A DNA stretch of 64,000 bases, taken from Trichobilharzia szidati (taxonomy: Eukaryota; Platyhelminthes; Trematoda; Strigeidida; Schistosomatidae). Below, piece after piece: positions 1 to 10,507 of this stretch; the stretch's first letter is position 1; every line of letters starts with the position of its first letter. Location: contig OX235275.1 of NCBI GenBank assembly GCA_944472155.2, positions 55,507,228 to 55,571,227 on the forward strand, written 5' to 3'. Both the position numbers and the translations under genes were made by a program. Below the pieces are notes generated by a model that was not told where the DNA came from, made no database searches, and saw nothing but the letters and a program-made list of their open reading frames with translations.

Positions 1-626
1 TTCACACGATCTCCTCCATGTCACTCTTGGACGTCCCACTCGCCGCTTCCCTTTCGGGTTCCACTCGAGCAATGGCCTGACGCGCGATGTCACCCAGCGG
101 CCTCCTCAGCGAGTGTCCAATCCATCTCCACTTCTTTCTCCTGCATATTTGTTGAGCGATTGGTTCTTGTTTTGTTTGTTCCCATAGTTTCTTGTTGGTG
201 ATTCTTTCCGGCCGGCCATCTGATCTTCAGTAGTATAGAGCGAAGGCAGTTGTTGATAAAGGTCTGCAACAGGCTGTTGGAAATATTCTTTGTGACCCGC
301 CAAGTTTCTCATCCGTATAGAAGAACTGACTGACTTGACGTTTGTATTGAAAATCCGAATTTTGTTGTTGATGCTGAGTGACGAAGATTTCCAGATTGGT
401 TTCAGGTTGATGAATGTGTTTCTCGCCTTCCCGATTCTCGATTTGACATCCTCGTCCGTTCCTCCTGTAGTTGAGACAATGCTCCCTCCCTAGATAAGTG
501 AATGAAGTAACCTCTTTCAAATCTCTCCCGTTGATGGTGATTGGCGCTGGATGTTGCAGCTGTTGTTGTTGTTGGTTGGTTATTTTCATAACCTCCGTCT
601 TGTCTATGTTTACCTGGAGTCGTCAA
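1..626 (-). pseudogene. RTE-clade non-LTR retrotransposon, 3' end of reverse transcriptase ORF, frameshifted
   Basis: Three overlapping minus-strand reading frames together give the C-terminal tail of an RTE-type polyprotein: a glutamine run followed by a GRDLKEVTSFTYLG stretch, then a segment about notched intron-like helices that matches the better preserved copy at 39612-40196 almost word for word. The frame shifts at least twice, so no intact product is made. The element is cut by the left edge of the window at its 3' side. RTE elements encode an apurinic-type endonuclease and a reverse transcriptase; only the post-RT region is present here. Not a host gene. Confidence 0.8.
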
Positions 627-1020
627 GTAAATCTAGTGCCGTCTAATTATCTCATTCAGTTAGTTAGTCACTATAAAATAATTTTTTTTATCGGTTCTTT
701 TCCGATATGATATCTTATACTGGTAGGTCTATTTGCTCTAGTAGTTGTATTCTATGGGCTGTACGGTTTGATTGATTGCAAAGTTTTCATTGGTGTTTCA
801 AGCCAATGTCTTCAGCACTCACTTTGTAACGACAGAAGACAAGGGCGCTAGGTAACAGATCGTTTATTGAGAAAATCAACAGATATTTATAGATTTTTAT
901 GTACATTATTGTCGGTGGAGAAGCAGCGTCTTCTGATTGGTTGTTTTTTCTTGCTGAAGGTTATTCTGTACTTCTTGTGACCGTTTCTTAGAAAGTTAAG
1001 CCATGTATCTGCGAATCTTC
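627..1020. other. No recognised gene; AT-rich repeat-like sequence
   Basis: No reading frame, tRNA or clear repeat end was seen. It lies between an RTE fragment and a Penelope-like terminal region and may be the target DNA of both. Confidence 0.4.
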
Positions 1021-1440
1021 ATGCATTTATTCCCCTTGATGAATTTGAATAAAGCAAGAACAAAAGTGGTTTGTGCAGAATAATATGGTACCATCATTTA
1101 TTTCGTAGGCTTCTCATCAGCTGCTTACAGCCTAAATAAATTATGAGGTTTGCGTACAGAAAAGTTTTAACATACTTGCAAATTTTTACATGTTGCCAGT
1201 TGACAAAAAGTTCCACAGTAAGTGAACAGTGCTCAGAAAATTGCGCTTATATAGTTTTTACACATGCAGTTCAAGTTTAAACAAAATAGATGTATGCATA
1301 CAATGGTAAAAGAGTTACGTAATAAAGACGAAATATGAGTTGGATACAGAGTGACTAATAAATTAGGTAACAATGTACTGAGTTCAACTCAAATCATAGA
1401 AACAAGAGACAGGCAAAATTACAGAATATAAAAGGGGGTG
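1021..1440 (-). repeat. Penelope-like element terminal region (noncoding)
   Basis: The block starting with a GAATAAAGCAAGAACAA word and running past TTTCGTAGGCTTCTCATCAG is repeated at 7555-7700, where it again lies next to minus-strand PLE endonuclease sequence. It is taken as the 3' terminal repeat of this PLE family. Confidence 0.6.
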
Positions 1441-2560
1441 AGGTTAAAGACAAAGATTACGTAATCAGGTGAGAGAATAAAGACATTCAGTTACCAGGGC
1501 AAAGAAAGATTAATAACTGCTTCTTTCTGAACACATAAATCTGGTTTCAAGCGTTTGATAGAGATTGCTTCGGCAAACTTGAGGAGAATGGAACTCCTTT
1601 GTCTGTTGATAATTTTAAAGGATTTCTCGATTTCTACCTCATGACCCGTGTCGAGAAGATGTCTAGTGACAGCGCTGCTATAAGAGTTTGTTCCCTTGAG
1701 ACGTAGGCTTTTTGGCACATGTTCAGAAAATCGGTGTGCCCTTCTTTCTGTTCTCCCAATGTAACTGCTCCCGCAGATACACGTAAATTTTTATACACAG
1801 TTGGAGTTAACATGAGAAGGGTATCTATCGACTTTTGACTGCACCAAAGAAGAGCATGTTGTTCGATGGACGGGAACCAACTTAGCTGCAGGATAGGCTC
1901 TGGCTAGTGATGTTCTCAGTCTTCTGTTGACCATTTCTGCAATGTTTTCACCTTTAAAATCTAGTTGAATGAAGACAGGCTTTTTTTCAACTGTGATTTG
2001 TTTGGTATTTGAGTCTTCACATCTTCCATATTTGTTAATGAATCTTTGAGGGTAACCGTTATTTTTCAGCACCTTTTCGAGGAACATGAATTCTTCCTCT
2101 AGTTTCTCTGTAGAGCATATTCTCCTTGCTCTATAGTACAGAGTCTTGACTAGTGCTCGTTTATAGCTATTTGGACAAAAACTATTAAAATGTAAGTATT
2201 GTCCATTCCATGTAGGCTTTCAGTAAATTGACCTCTGGAGATTACCATCTTCTAGGCGTTGCATGGCGATGTCAAGGAAATGGAACTTCCCGTCATTTTC
2301 ATGTTCCATGGTAAATACAATATTTGTATGTGCTTTGTTGAATAGGCTGCGAATCGTATTTGCACACATCAAGTCTGCTGTGATTGGTTGTTGAGTTCCT
2401 CAAGGTTAAGCTTTGTTATTTCTGTTTTTTCTCATGACCCCGATTCGGAATGGTAACATTGACACGTAAATTGCTGTCTACAATTTTTGCCTAGCAGACA
2501 GCTTTCACCGCAAACTTCAATATAAAGTCTATCTGCTTTCTAAATCCTAAATACCACACC
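1441..2560 (-). pseudogene. Penelope-like retroelement, RT end plus GIY-YIG endonuclease, degenerate
   Basis: Minus-strand frames read, in order, the end of the reverse transcriptase (FHFLDIAMQRLEDG, then a WNGQYLHFNSFCPNSYKRAL stretch), a linker (EEEFMFLEKVLKNNGYPQRF) and the endonuclease tail (HLLDTGHEVEIEKSF, LKFAEAISIKRLKPDLC). This order of RT, linker and GIY-YIG nuclease is diagnostic of Penelope-like elements. Several stops and frame changes separate the pieces, and the RT catalytic core is absent, so the copy is a 5'-truncated relic. Close relatives are at 8226-8520 and 57300-57660. Confidence 0.85.
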
Positions 2561-2620
2561 TGTATAATCTCTTCCAGAACGATGGTTTCGCTCCATTTTT
2601 GCCCTATTTCCATCCACAAG

Positions 2621-3057
2621 TTCTACACAAAAGTCCTTCTCCAGATAATCAATCGACAAGACTAAGTAAAAGACGTAAAAGACGAGCAATCAAAACTGGA
2701 AATAGGGGAGATGAATTCATTGCTGCTGAAAATGTGATGAAATCCGACTCCAGTAGTAGTGAAGATGAAGATGATGATGACTCGGCGGAGGAAGAGGAAC
2801 TATATTCGTCTAGATATCATCTTAAACAACCGTTAACTGCACGACAAATAAGCTTACACTCACAAAAATATACTGATCCAGCTAGTGTGAAAACTTTAAA
2901 CCAATCGGATGAATGCTTGAACCCGGTGAAGTCATCTACTACTGATTTAACACAGGAACAGATTGCTGCTCGTCAAAAGAAGATAGATCAACGTAAAGAG
3001 ACAGCAAAACTGAAGGTAGAAACAGAAAAACGTCAATTAGTTGAACGTTTGTTAAAG
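2621..3057 (+). CDS. INO80B: INO80 complex subunit B, internal exon with PAPA-1-like region
   Basis: INO80B (yeast Ies2) is a nuclear subunit of the INO80 ATP-dependent chromatin remodeller. The reading frame is open from 2599, but a pyrimidine-rich run ending in ACAAG makes 2621 the likely acceptor. The exon ends in frame at 3057 before GTAAGT. It encodes a basic RLSKRRKRRAIKTGNR segment, an acidic SSSSEDEDDDDSAEEEE stretch, and near its end AARQKKIDQRKETAKLKVE, followed by EKRQLVERLLK: the charged helix of the PAPA-1-like domain that precedes the HIT zinc finger in this family. The phase (0) matches the exon at 5376. No methionine start is seen, so 5' exons lie upstream, perhaps outside the window. 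The intervening intron is full of SINE and CR1 sequence. Confidence 0.85.
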
Positions 3058-3224
3058 GTAAGTTGTAACTATTCCCCTGTTGGTTTTGGTGTTGTTGTTG
3101 CTGTTGTTGTTGTTAGCCTTCCATTACAGTTTCATTTTAATAATAATTTGCTTTGATTGGACGACAGTAGTCAGTAACCAGTGTGATGTGTCTAGTCCTC
3201 TGTTTGGTACAGACTGAATTTTAT

Positions 3225-3525
3225 CATGGAGGATTTCATCATGAGCTGACATCAGTTAGAGAACCACTGGAAAACCTGGGAGTACTGGACAGCTGTTTCA
3301 CCCTAGTTTGGGACTCTTCATCACTACGCACCCACCGGGGTTCGAACCCAGGATTTTCCGGTTACAAGGCGAGCTAGCTCGTAGACCATTAAGCCACTGG
3401 GACCCGATCCAATGGCCAGCCCATGAATTCTAACTTCTGCCAATGCACGACATAGCGCGACCGCTAGCCAATGTCTTCGGCGAGTATTTGTCCTCATACC
3501 CGACTTGCTGCACCCTACTGGAGGT
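3225..3525 (-). repeat. Sm-alpha-like SINE with tRNA-like head and decayed hammerhead
   Basis: On the minus strand this reads a flank, a tRNA-like head (CAGTGGCTTAATGG box A-like, GGTTCGAACCC box B) and then a hammerhead-like segment at 3282-3327. It is the same family as the palindromic pair at 28017-28768. Here the first core base has changed (AUGAAGA for CUGAAGA) and helix I is broken, so self-cleavage is not expected. It sits in the INO80B intron. Confidence 0.75.
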
Positions 3526-3725
3526 CAATCGTGAGCCTGAATAGCTCAGTTTTCACGTACCTGAGTGCAGAACTCACTGCGTGACGCTGGTCCGAATCTC
3601 AGTAGGGACATGAACTCATCCTTCAAGGTTTCAGATACGCCCTGTTGAGTCGCTAGTACCAACTAGCACGAAACCTAGGTCAAGCAAGGCTTCCTGCCGA
3701 TTGCCTCCAACCATCTGATATCATC
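3526..3725. repeat. Composite dispersed repeat
   Basis: Contains GCTTCCTGCCGATTGCCTCC followed by AACCATCTGA. Related words recur at 12960-13140, 25430-25565 and 27290-27470 (in either orientation). No coding potential. Probably part of a SINE-like family; class not identified. Confidence 0.5.
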
Positions 3726-3860
3726 AAATAATTTGCTTTATTCCAAAACAGCAGTACTAATGTTACAGTATGGAATTTTCAGCATTGGGTACAATATTAT
3801 TGCATCTAATTTTATCGAATAATATTAAAAACAATTATAAAGATAATATAACAGGATTGT
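3726..3860 (-). repeat. CR1 (SR1-like) element 3' end
   Basis: Reverse complement of the 3' tail of the CR1 element at 41930-42000: the words TTTGCTTTATTCCAAA, AGTACTAATG and GGAATTTTCAGCAT are shared. Only the untranslated tail is present. Confidence 0.65.
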
Positions 3861-3956
3861 TAACGGCAAATTCTTATTTGGTATTAGTAGTGACAGTAAG
3901 AAAATTGTAAAATAATGATAATAATGTTAGTAGTTAAGATTGTTAGTTAATTGTGA

Positions 3957-4146
3957 TAGTGTGCGTCGGTGGCACAGCGGTTATGACTCTCGCCGACCAT
4001 GCACATGGTCCGGGGTTCGATCCCCTGCCGACGCACGTCTGATATCTATGGTCGGCCTGCAAAATTTGGGCTGCCGATATCACATGCTGAAAATTCCATA
4101 CCTGTACCAAAAAGTACGGTGTGGAATCAAGCTGTAATCAAATTAA
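3957..4146 (+). repeat. tRNA-derived SINE, family 1
   Basis: The head has a box A-like TGGCACAGCGGTTATGAC and box B GGTTCGATCCC, and its ends TGCGTCG and CGACGCA pair as a 7-bp acceptor-like stem. A family-specific tail (GATATCTATGGTCGGCCTG to CATGCTGAAAATTCCATA) ends in A-rich sequence. Further copies are at 43622-43846 (-), 52466-52665 and 57012-57190. The internal boxes would drive RNA polymerase III. Not a functional tRNA: the D and anticodon arms do not fold well. Confidence 0.75.
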
Positions 4147-4429
4147 AAAGATTAGAAGTAGGGGATAATAAAAAGGGCCAGTTATTTTGTTAACAACTTA
4201 GTAATTCATAGTTTTCGCGCTTAACATTATCTCTGTCGATTAGAACATGGCCCAAATATGGTATTGTTGAGTTCCTATACTTGGTAGTACGAGTATGTAG
4301 TCTTTTTTACTGACTTCTGGTTCTACCAGATGAGATACAAGGCGGGGAGAGTTGAGAATAGAGGGGCTGGGTGTTGAGGGTCAGACAATATGGATTTATA
4401 CCATTTCTCATATAAGTTTAGATATGACA

Positions 4430-4800
4430 AGCTGACTAAGTTCCACACCACATGCCCTGCTAACAACCTTTAATACCCTTCTCAAAGTGACAACATAGTC
4501 CTTTAGCAGTAGACCATGAAAGACTAAGGAGTGGGAGCAGTAAAGTACAATAGGTAAGATACAAGATTTGACAAGCTGTAAAAGAAGAGGTTGAGTGATT
4601 CCAGACTGCCTTAGCTTCTTAACGTAGAAGCTTAGATGGAACATCTTCTTGGAGATCGATGAAATATAGGATGACCAAGTAAGGTCAGAGGATCAAACTA
4701 TAATATACCAAGGTATTTTGAGTTAGACCTAGTTTCTATTACAGTTCCCTCTGTGCTACAAGCATCATGTTTACTGACCAGTCGTTGTATAGATCACTTT
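4430..4800 (-). pseudogene. CR1-like retrotransposon fragment, post-RT region
   Basis: Minus-strand frames read FYVKKLRQSGITQPLLLQ, then CILPIVLYCSHSLVF and RRVLKVVSRACGVELSQLV. These match the intact-looking copy at 40920-41672 (FYIKKLRQSDINQPLVLQ, CILPIVLYCSPLIFPG). Frameshifts and loss of both ends make it a relic in the INO80B intron. Confidence 0.75.
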
Positions 4801-4886
4801 TAAGTCTAAAGGAGAAGTCAATATTTTGGCATTTTTAGGGATTTGACATAAGACCATTTACCTTAAATCACTGAGTGATGTCAGTG

Positions 4887-5090
4887 ATGTGTGCTTCGGT
4901 GGCACAACGGTAGGGTGCTCGCCGACCACTCAGGTGGTTCGGAGTTCGATCCCCGGCCACCGACACACTCCTTTACCTCTCTATGCCAGTAATAAGACTG
5001 GTAAAGAGAGAAGGTTGGGCATGAGGTGGCTAGCAACCCCATCCCGTAAAAATAAACACCACTGCTACCGAAACTTCAAGCCTCTCTCTT
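4887..5090 (+). repeat. tRNA-derived SINE, family 2 (RTE-related body)
   Basis: tRNA-like head with GGTGGCACAACGG and GTTCGATCCCCGG, then a body with AAGGTTGGGCATGAGG and CTACCGAAACTTCAAGC. The same body follows the head at 32411 and resembles the RTE 5' region at 63178-63272. It is half of an inverted pair with 5084-5208. Confidence 0.7.
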
Positions 5091-5208
5091 TACCAGTCTT
5101 ATTACTACTGGCTTAGCGAAGTAAAGGACTGAGTTGGTGGCCGGGGATCGAACCCCGGACCATATGCGTGGTCGGCGAGCATTCTACCGCTGTTCCGCCG
5201 ACGCACTA
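5084..5208 (-). repeat. tRNA-derived SINE head, inverted mate
   Basis: Minus-strand tRNA-like head (GGGGTTCGATCCCCGGCCAC on that strand) joined to TCTTTACCAGTCTTATTACT, which pairs with 4990-5012. The two SINE copies form a foldback of about 320 bp. Confidence 0.7.
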
Positions 5209-5375
5209 GTCAAGGTAACGACTGCAGTATAGAAAGTAAGTAAGGAATTAATTATGTGATATGCTAGCCGTTAAACCAGCTTTATGATTTTCACTAATAA
5301 AATTAAGCTTATGAAAGTTTAAACGTGCAATATTTAAAATGAATTGCTACAATTGTACAATATTTCTAATTCTAG

Positions 5376-5900
5376 ATTAGCTCCAATGGAGTAAGCGGAC
5401 GTGGACGAGGCCGAGGTAGAAGAATTCAAACCAATGACTCACCGTCAAGAGAAGATCATGACGATAATGTACTCGCTTCACAACAACAATCGGATAACGA
5501 AGTGTATGCAGAGTCGGCAGAGATAAATAGTAGTGAAGGGATCACACCACCGCCGCCACAACCACCACCAGTGGCTGAAGACAAATCAGAATGCATTTCA
5601 GTCCCCGACGGTGGCGGGTTACACACGCATCCATCTAATCCAAACTACATACGTTTCATTTCATCCTCTCGTCTATCCGAGCCAACTGTTATTTGTCTAC
5701 CTGCAACACACGAATATTTACATGCAAATTTTAACAAGCCTACCAATGAAACACCAAAGCTACGTATGTGTGATATGGGTTGCGGTTGTGTTCGACGTTA
5801 TGAATGTCCAAAGACTGGACGTTCTTTATGCAGCCTATCATGTTATAAAGCAAATCTGGCTCAAATTCAAAAATCAACCTCAAAGATTGTTTCAACATAG
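5376..5900 (+). CDS. INO80B: INO80 complex subunit B, terminal exon with HIT-type zinc finger
   Basis: The acceptor is TCTAATTCTAG at 5375. The frame continues directly from the exon ending at 3057 (phase 0) with ISSNGVSGRGRGRGRR, then a low-complexity acidic and glutamine-rich linker, a proline run, and a C-terminal HIT-type zinc finger. The finger starts at about 5767 with CDMGCGCVRRYECPK and continues TGRSLCSLSCYKANL. The RYxCxxTxxxLCSLxCYxxNL spacing is the hallmark of INO80B. The stop is TAG at 5898-5900. The 3' UTR starts with a GT-rich run. The length of the two exons together (about 320 codons) fits the family (human about 356). Confidence 0.88.
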   Translation: MSSNGVSGRGRGRGRRIQTNDSPSREDHDDNVLASQQQSDNEVYAESAEINSSEGITPPPPQPPPVAEDKSECISVPDGGGLHTHPSNPNYIRFISSSRLSEPTVICLPATHEYLHANFNKPTNETPKLRMCDMGCGCVRRYECPKTGRSLCSLSCYKANLAQIQKSTSKIVST

Positions 5901-6089
5901 TGTGTCTGTGTGTGTGTATGTGCACTTCATCTTAGACGTCTGTCTTGTATTTACAGAATATTATAAATTTTATACTGATGAAATGACTTATATATTTGTT
6001 AAATTTCACGTGATATGTTCACTTGTGTGATTGCATACAAGAGATAGACGTATATACTTAATCTTAGTTTGTCTGTCTGTTTTCGACAT

Positions 6090-6985
6090 AGAACTTTGCA
6101 CATATGTGCGGCAGTTCAAGTCGCCACACTCCATGTAGCACACAGAGCAAGAGAAGAAATGCATAAGAGACAGTCAACAGAGGTGTGAGACAAAGGAATA
6201 GTAATAACGAAGAACAAAACAGTTTGATTGGAAATCATAAGTTACAAGGAGTGGATGCATCTACGCCAGCCAACACAGAGAACTATTTTGAACCGTGTCA
6301 CCAATTGTTTCCAACCATTGGTGTTTGCCGTCCCGAGGACCCCAACCAGGAAGTAAACACCTTCCTACATGGCTGGCTTAAACTAGCTGTTGTAGATTTC
6401 ATTGTCTGGTTTGACCGCCGCTATCTCTTTTCCACCCTGATTCTATGTCAGCTAACATTGCCCGTCAGTTGAGGAAGGCGATGACTAGCCATGCGTAACA
6501 CATGTCCTAACCATCTCAGTCGATGTAATTTCACAGTCTCGTCGATTGATTTCCCCTCCTTACCTAGCACTCGACCAATGCCTAACCTCAATATTACTCG
6601 CCTTATTATACCACTGCACACCGGAGATAGAGCACAGGCACCTATGATCGAAGACAGCTAGCCGGCCTTTCTATGTCTTCCACTTTTAGTGGCCATGTCT
6701 CACAGCCAGCCATTAAGGAGGACAGAGCGAACTGCTGCGCTGAGCAGTACACACGCGCTTTGGTCGATAGTCGGATATCATGTCTACGCTGGAGACGTCG
6801 TAAACTGGCATATGCGAAACTTGCAATCTGTATCCTTACTGAGATTTCGTCAGAGATCAACCCGTTGGGGTTGATGGTACTTCCCAAATAAGTGAAGCGG
6901 TCAACGTGCTCTTCCACTTCACTCCCTATTTCTAAACTAGGAGTCAGTGTAGTACAGTCCTGTAACATCATCTTAGTGCAGCGCT
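6090..6985 (-). pseudogene. SR2-type RTE retrotransposon, 5'-truncated
   Basis: Minus-strand frames read CTTLTPSLEIGSEVEEHVDR, then FTYLGSTINPNGLISDEISV, RLSTKARVYCSAQQFALSSL and CETWPLKVEDIERPA, the post-YADD part of an SR2-type reverse transcriptase. They are followed by the 3' noncoding part (words shared with 37480-37960 and 59290-59690). The same region is preserved on the + strand at 58760-59290. Frameshifts and loss of the endonuclease and RT core make it inactive. It lies downstream of the INO80B stop codon. Confidence 0.85.
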
Positions 6986-7550
6986 TTCATCAACAACTGC
7001 ATGCATCAGTGCATAAAGTACGTTCAATCGTGTGATTATCCGGTCACCGTTTAGTAGTCACATCTAGTGTTAAACTCGAGACTTCATTACTTGACTAGAT
7101 CGCCATTTTTCAGTCACCTGTTTGCACTATCAGGCTGGAAAGTTTATTTAAGTGAAAAGTGACTGGGAAGAGCAGTGATGTCATATCGTTAAGTTTGAAT
7201 ACGCATCGATGGATGATTGCAGTCTTGATGCAAGTGAGATATGAGACCTACCACTAACTATGTACCCATGATAAATATCGTAGTGTTAGGTGGGATTGGA
7301 ATTTATGAGTTCGTCTATGTTTATGTTGAGGTGAGTGTCGGTTAAATGGCTAATACGGAATAGACAGTCACATGTGAGATAAAGAAGACCGTCTTCTACA
7401 ACTTCTATGTAGGTTGCAACCTATTTCTAGGTAGTTACAACCAGCACTATTTTGCTTCCCGGAGTTGCGCGTCTGCTGTTCAAGTGTATTTCTAAGACAA
7501 TCATAACATCAGATAACAATGGTGATAAGGATGCCTGTAAGTTAGATGAA
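6986..7550. other. No recognised feature
   Basis: No long reading frame, RNA gene or repeat shared with the rest of the window was seen. It may be unique intergenic DNA. Confidence 0.4.
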
Positions 7551-8520
7551 AGCAAATCTGAATAAAGCAAGAACAACAGTGGTTTTTGCAGAATGAAATG
7601 GTACTATCATTGCTTATTTCGTTGGCTTCTCGTCAGCTGCTTACACCCCAAAGTCATTATTAAGTATGTCTACAGAAACAATTTTAACATACTTATCCAC
7701 AGAGAGTTCATTTTTGAACAAAAATCAACCAGTTAATATGTGCCTGCAATAATTTATATAATAATAATGATTATTGTATCCTTTAATTCCTAGAGGAACA
7801 TAGGGCTTCAGCCGTGCGTCTCCATTGCGTTCCGCTCTCTCCTAGAGTCTTCAGCTGGCTCCATGTCTGTCCACACGTTTTCATCTCCTCTTCACATGAC
7901 CTCCTCCAAGTCACCCTTGCACTGACGACCAACTCGCCGCTTCCCTTTCGGGTTCCACTCGAGCAATGGCTTGTCTAGTGATGTCACTTGATGAATTCCC
8001 CAGAGTATGGCCAGCGAAGCCATCTCCATTTCTTCCTGCCTATTTGTTTCACAATCGGTTCCTGCTGGGTTGGTTCGCTCCCAGAGATCTCTGTTGCTGA
8101 TCTTTTCTGGCCAGCCATCTGATCTTGAGTATAGAGCGAAGACAGCTAGCTGTTAATGAAGGTGTGTAGTTTGTTTGAGATGCTCTTTATCACGCGCCCA
8201 GTCTCTGATCCGTATATTATAATTTATATAATATTAAACACTATTTCGAACAATAATGATCAAACACAATAGAAACTTTCGACGTTACGTAATCAGATGA
8301 AAATATCCAGTTACCAGGCAGGGCAAAGAAAGACTTATAACTGCTTCTTTCTGAACGCATAAATCAGGTTTCAGGCGCTTGATCGAGATGGCTTCAGCAA
8401 ACTTGAGCTCTTTTGCCTATTGATAATTTCGAACGATCTTGCGACGTCCACTTCATGACCCGTGTCAAGGAGATGCCTGACGATGGCACTGTTTAAAGCA
8501 AATCAAATGTTTGTTACATG
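7551..8520 (-). mobile_element. Penelope-like element fragment interrupted by an RTE insertion
   Basis: 7551-7745 is the PLE terminal region also seen at 1021-1200. 8280-8510 reads, on the minus strand, the end of the GIY-YIG nuclease (RLKPDLCVQKEA-like and HLLDTGHEVDVARSF-like words). Between them 7775-8225 is an RTE fragment. An AATTTATATAATA word occurs at both RTE edges (about 7751 and 8221), consistent with a target-site duplication. The RTE therefore landed in an existing PLE. Confidence 0.7.
7775..8225 (-). pseudogene. RTE retrotransposon 3' fragment nested in a PLE
   Basis: The minus strand encodes the C-terminal RTE region: the + strand words AGGAACATAGGGCTTCAGCC, CCCTTTCGGGTTCCACTCGA and ATTTCTTCCTGCC are the same as at 25690-25930 and 30670-30930. 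Multiple frameshifts. Only about 450 bp of 3' sequence is present. Confidence 0.75.
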
Positions 8521-9240
8521 ATGGGCACGTCAACCAATCAGTTGCCGGCATACTGTTAACGCCCTACTATTCAAGCCTTTTTACTGGATCAGTATATATA
8601 TATATATATATATATTCATGTTTCCAACCCTGATTGTGTCTTCTACAATTTATCAATTCTGGATCAGGGAACAATCGTCTAGGTAGCTATCAAGCGTTTA
8701 TTATCGGTAACATTGACACTCGGTGACTTCATTAGTACTACTATCTATCCTTTAAATATGAATGAATTTCAAACGCCCCGCTCCCCCCCCCCCCAGCTGC
8801 TAAATAAAATCCTCACAACTATCAGACACAAAGTCAATTATTTTTGATGTTTCAATCAATGCCCTTTTATGCACCGAATATATATTAGTATTCGTGTTTC
8901 AGTATTTAATCGTTCTAAACTACTAGGATAGTAAAAGAGCTTGATCATATATTGGGGGGGGGGGGGTAACATCGTTAGTTACCACACTAAGTGTTGCTGA
9001 CAATATATAAACTCTCACATTGTAGATGGGTGGTGGGATGAATTTAAACCATGTGATAAATCTAGACTTACTATCTCTGGGGCTGCATCTGTTGTCCACT
9101 AATAAGCCATCACATCGGCAAACCAGCAATATATTCGCCAGTGATTCCGATTCTTGGCTATATGTATGTGATAACGCTTTAAGCCACTGATTCGAACTGT
9201 CATTCGGACCGTAATCAGGGAGTTTGTAATGTATCAACTG
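8521..9240. other. Noncoding; TA, C and G homopolymer tracts
   Basis: Holds a (TA)n run at about 8597-8615, a C run near 8785 and a G run near 8952. A minus-strand open frame at 8923-9237 has no recognisable motif and is judged chance. No gene supported. Confidence 0.4.
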
Positions 9241-9530
9241 ATGCTAAGCGAACACAAATACCCTTCACTCCACATCATACGCTGGCCACCTCTCCGCTTT
9301 TTCCAGAGCTAGCGAACAGCGACCGGGGTGACATTTGTTTCAGTCAATGAAGCCGGTGTTTCTGAATAACGACACTCAATTAGTGGTGGCCTCCACTATA
9401 TACAAATACACGCAACTGGACCTAAGAATTACTCACACGACGATGCCGTGGGACGTGAGCAATTCTACGGAGACAGCAATGGTTGAATACATAAAATCGT
9501 CGCACATTCTCTATTAGGAGACGTAAGGTT

Positions 9531-9908
9531 TCATAGGTGTAGAGCGAGACTGCGTGCACCGGAGCATTGCAAGTTCAACCTTTGACGGCAACACAGGTGG
9601 CCTAAAGCGACGTATGCAACCCTGGCTTTTGCTATACAATTAGAGATTTCATTTGTCACACTGCCAGCACTCACATAATAACTACCTAGATACACGAACT
9701 TTTCGCTAACTCCAAACGGTTCATCTGCAAAGGTAACTCCTAAGAATCTTGCATCAGTAGTTTGGCAGTCGGACGGCGCAGAGCACATACCATTCTTACA
9801 GACAATCGCATAATAAGGTGGTGGGGCACAGCTACCAATCAGTCGGAAAAGAAATCTAATTAGATCTCTTGCCACTCGCGTCCAACGCATCTGCAGCTCT
9901 GATACCAT
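9531..9908 (-). pseudogene. Second RTE/SR2-like family, RT tail fragment
   Basis: The minus strand reads VSEKFVYLGSYYVSAGSVTN, then EISNCIAKARVAYVALGHLC. The YLGS, TNEI, IAKARVAY and LGHL blocks correspond to YLGN, SDEI, IQRASFAY and LRRL in the SR2 copy at 58840-58960, but the sequence is clearly a different subfamily. The frame is open for 125 codons but lacks the RT catalytic part. Confidence 0.6.
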
Positions 9909-10416
9909 GTAAGAAGAAGAAAAACTAAACTTCCTGAAAGAAACCTTCGTACAAAACGGTTACCCATGAAGATTCGTAGACAAAAACATCAAACAAAAAA
10001 AATCCAAAAGCAAGAGACAGCATCCGCTTGCCAAAAAAGATACTTTATATGAACCGCGACTTCAAAGGAGACCTACACTCAGTGACGTCCTTAGAAGGAG
10101 AATCTCCACCTATTTAAGAAGAACTTTCCTTGCGGCAACATTGAGAGTAGTGTCGTCTAGTCGCCCGCTGATCTGCAGAAGCCCAAAGGACAAGATCCCG
10201 CACCTGACCACTACTTCTATGTGTATATATCAGTTCACCTGTTGCTGTGAAGCCAGCCAGGTACATCGGTCGTTCAACGCGCATCCTCTGTCAAAAAGGG
10301 TGGCTGCAGAAACGGGTGCAATAATCGAACACCTCATCAACACTGGTGGTCATTCCATCTCAACAAACGCCTCCTCCTTCAAAGTAATCTACAAAGTGAA
10401 GAACATGCTATTTTAA
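9909..10416 (+). pseudogene. Penelope-like element, linker and GIY-YIG region, degenerate
   Basis: The + strand reads KLNFLKETFVQNGYP, a stop, then a linker and, from 10141, FSSRPLI-like text, CIYQFTCCCEASQVHRS and IIEHLINTGGHSISTNASSF, the GIY-YIG nuclease with a substituted metal-binding CxC pair. The same domain is better seen at 11260-11799. It ends about 90 bp before the EXOSC5 stop codon, so it probably lies in the EXOSC5 3' flank or UTR, antisense. Confidence 0.75.
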
Positions 10417-10507
10417 CTAGCGCTCAGATTTGTAACGCTATAGTCAGAAACCTTATGGAAAAAGAACACGTCAATCAATAGCAAAAACATATATATATTT
10501 ACATATA

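Noticed and set aside
1101..1120. CTGATGAG...CGAAA hammerhead-like words on the minus strand (also 7617-7637)
   Set aside because: Both boxes are present and conserved between two PLE ends, but helix II would be a single pair and no helix I or cleavage triplet could be drawn.
3957..4036. Candidate functional tRNA gene
   Set aside because: The acceptor-like stem and box B are good, but the head recurs with the same non-tRNA tail at several places and the D and anticodon arms fold poorly; it is a SINE.
8923..9237. Minus-strand 104-codon frame
   Set aside because: Begins in a G homopolymer, has no motif, and no splice context was found.
10141..10416. Possible upstream exon of a host gene on the + strand
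   Set aside because: Reads as PLE linker and nuclease.
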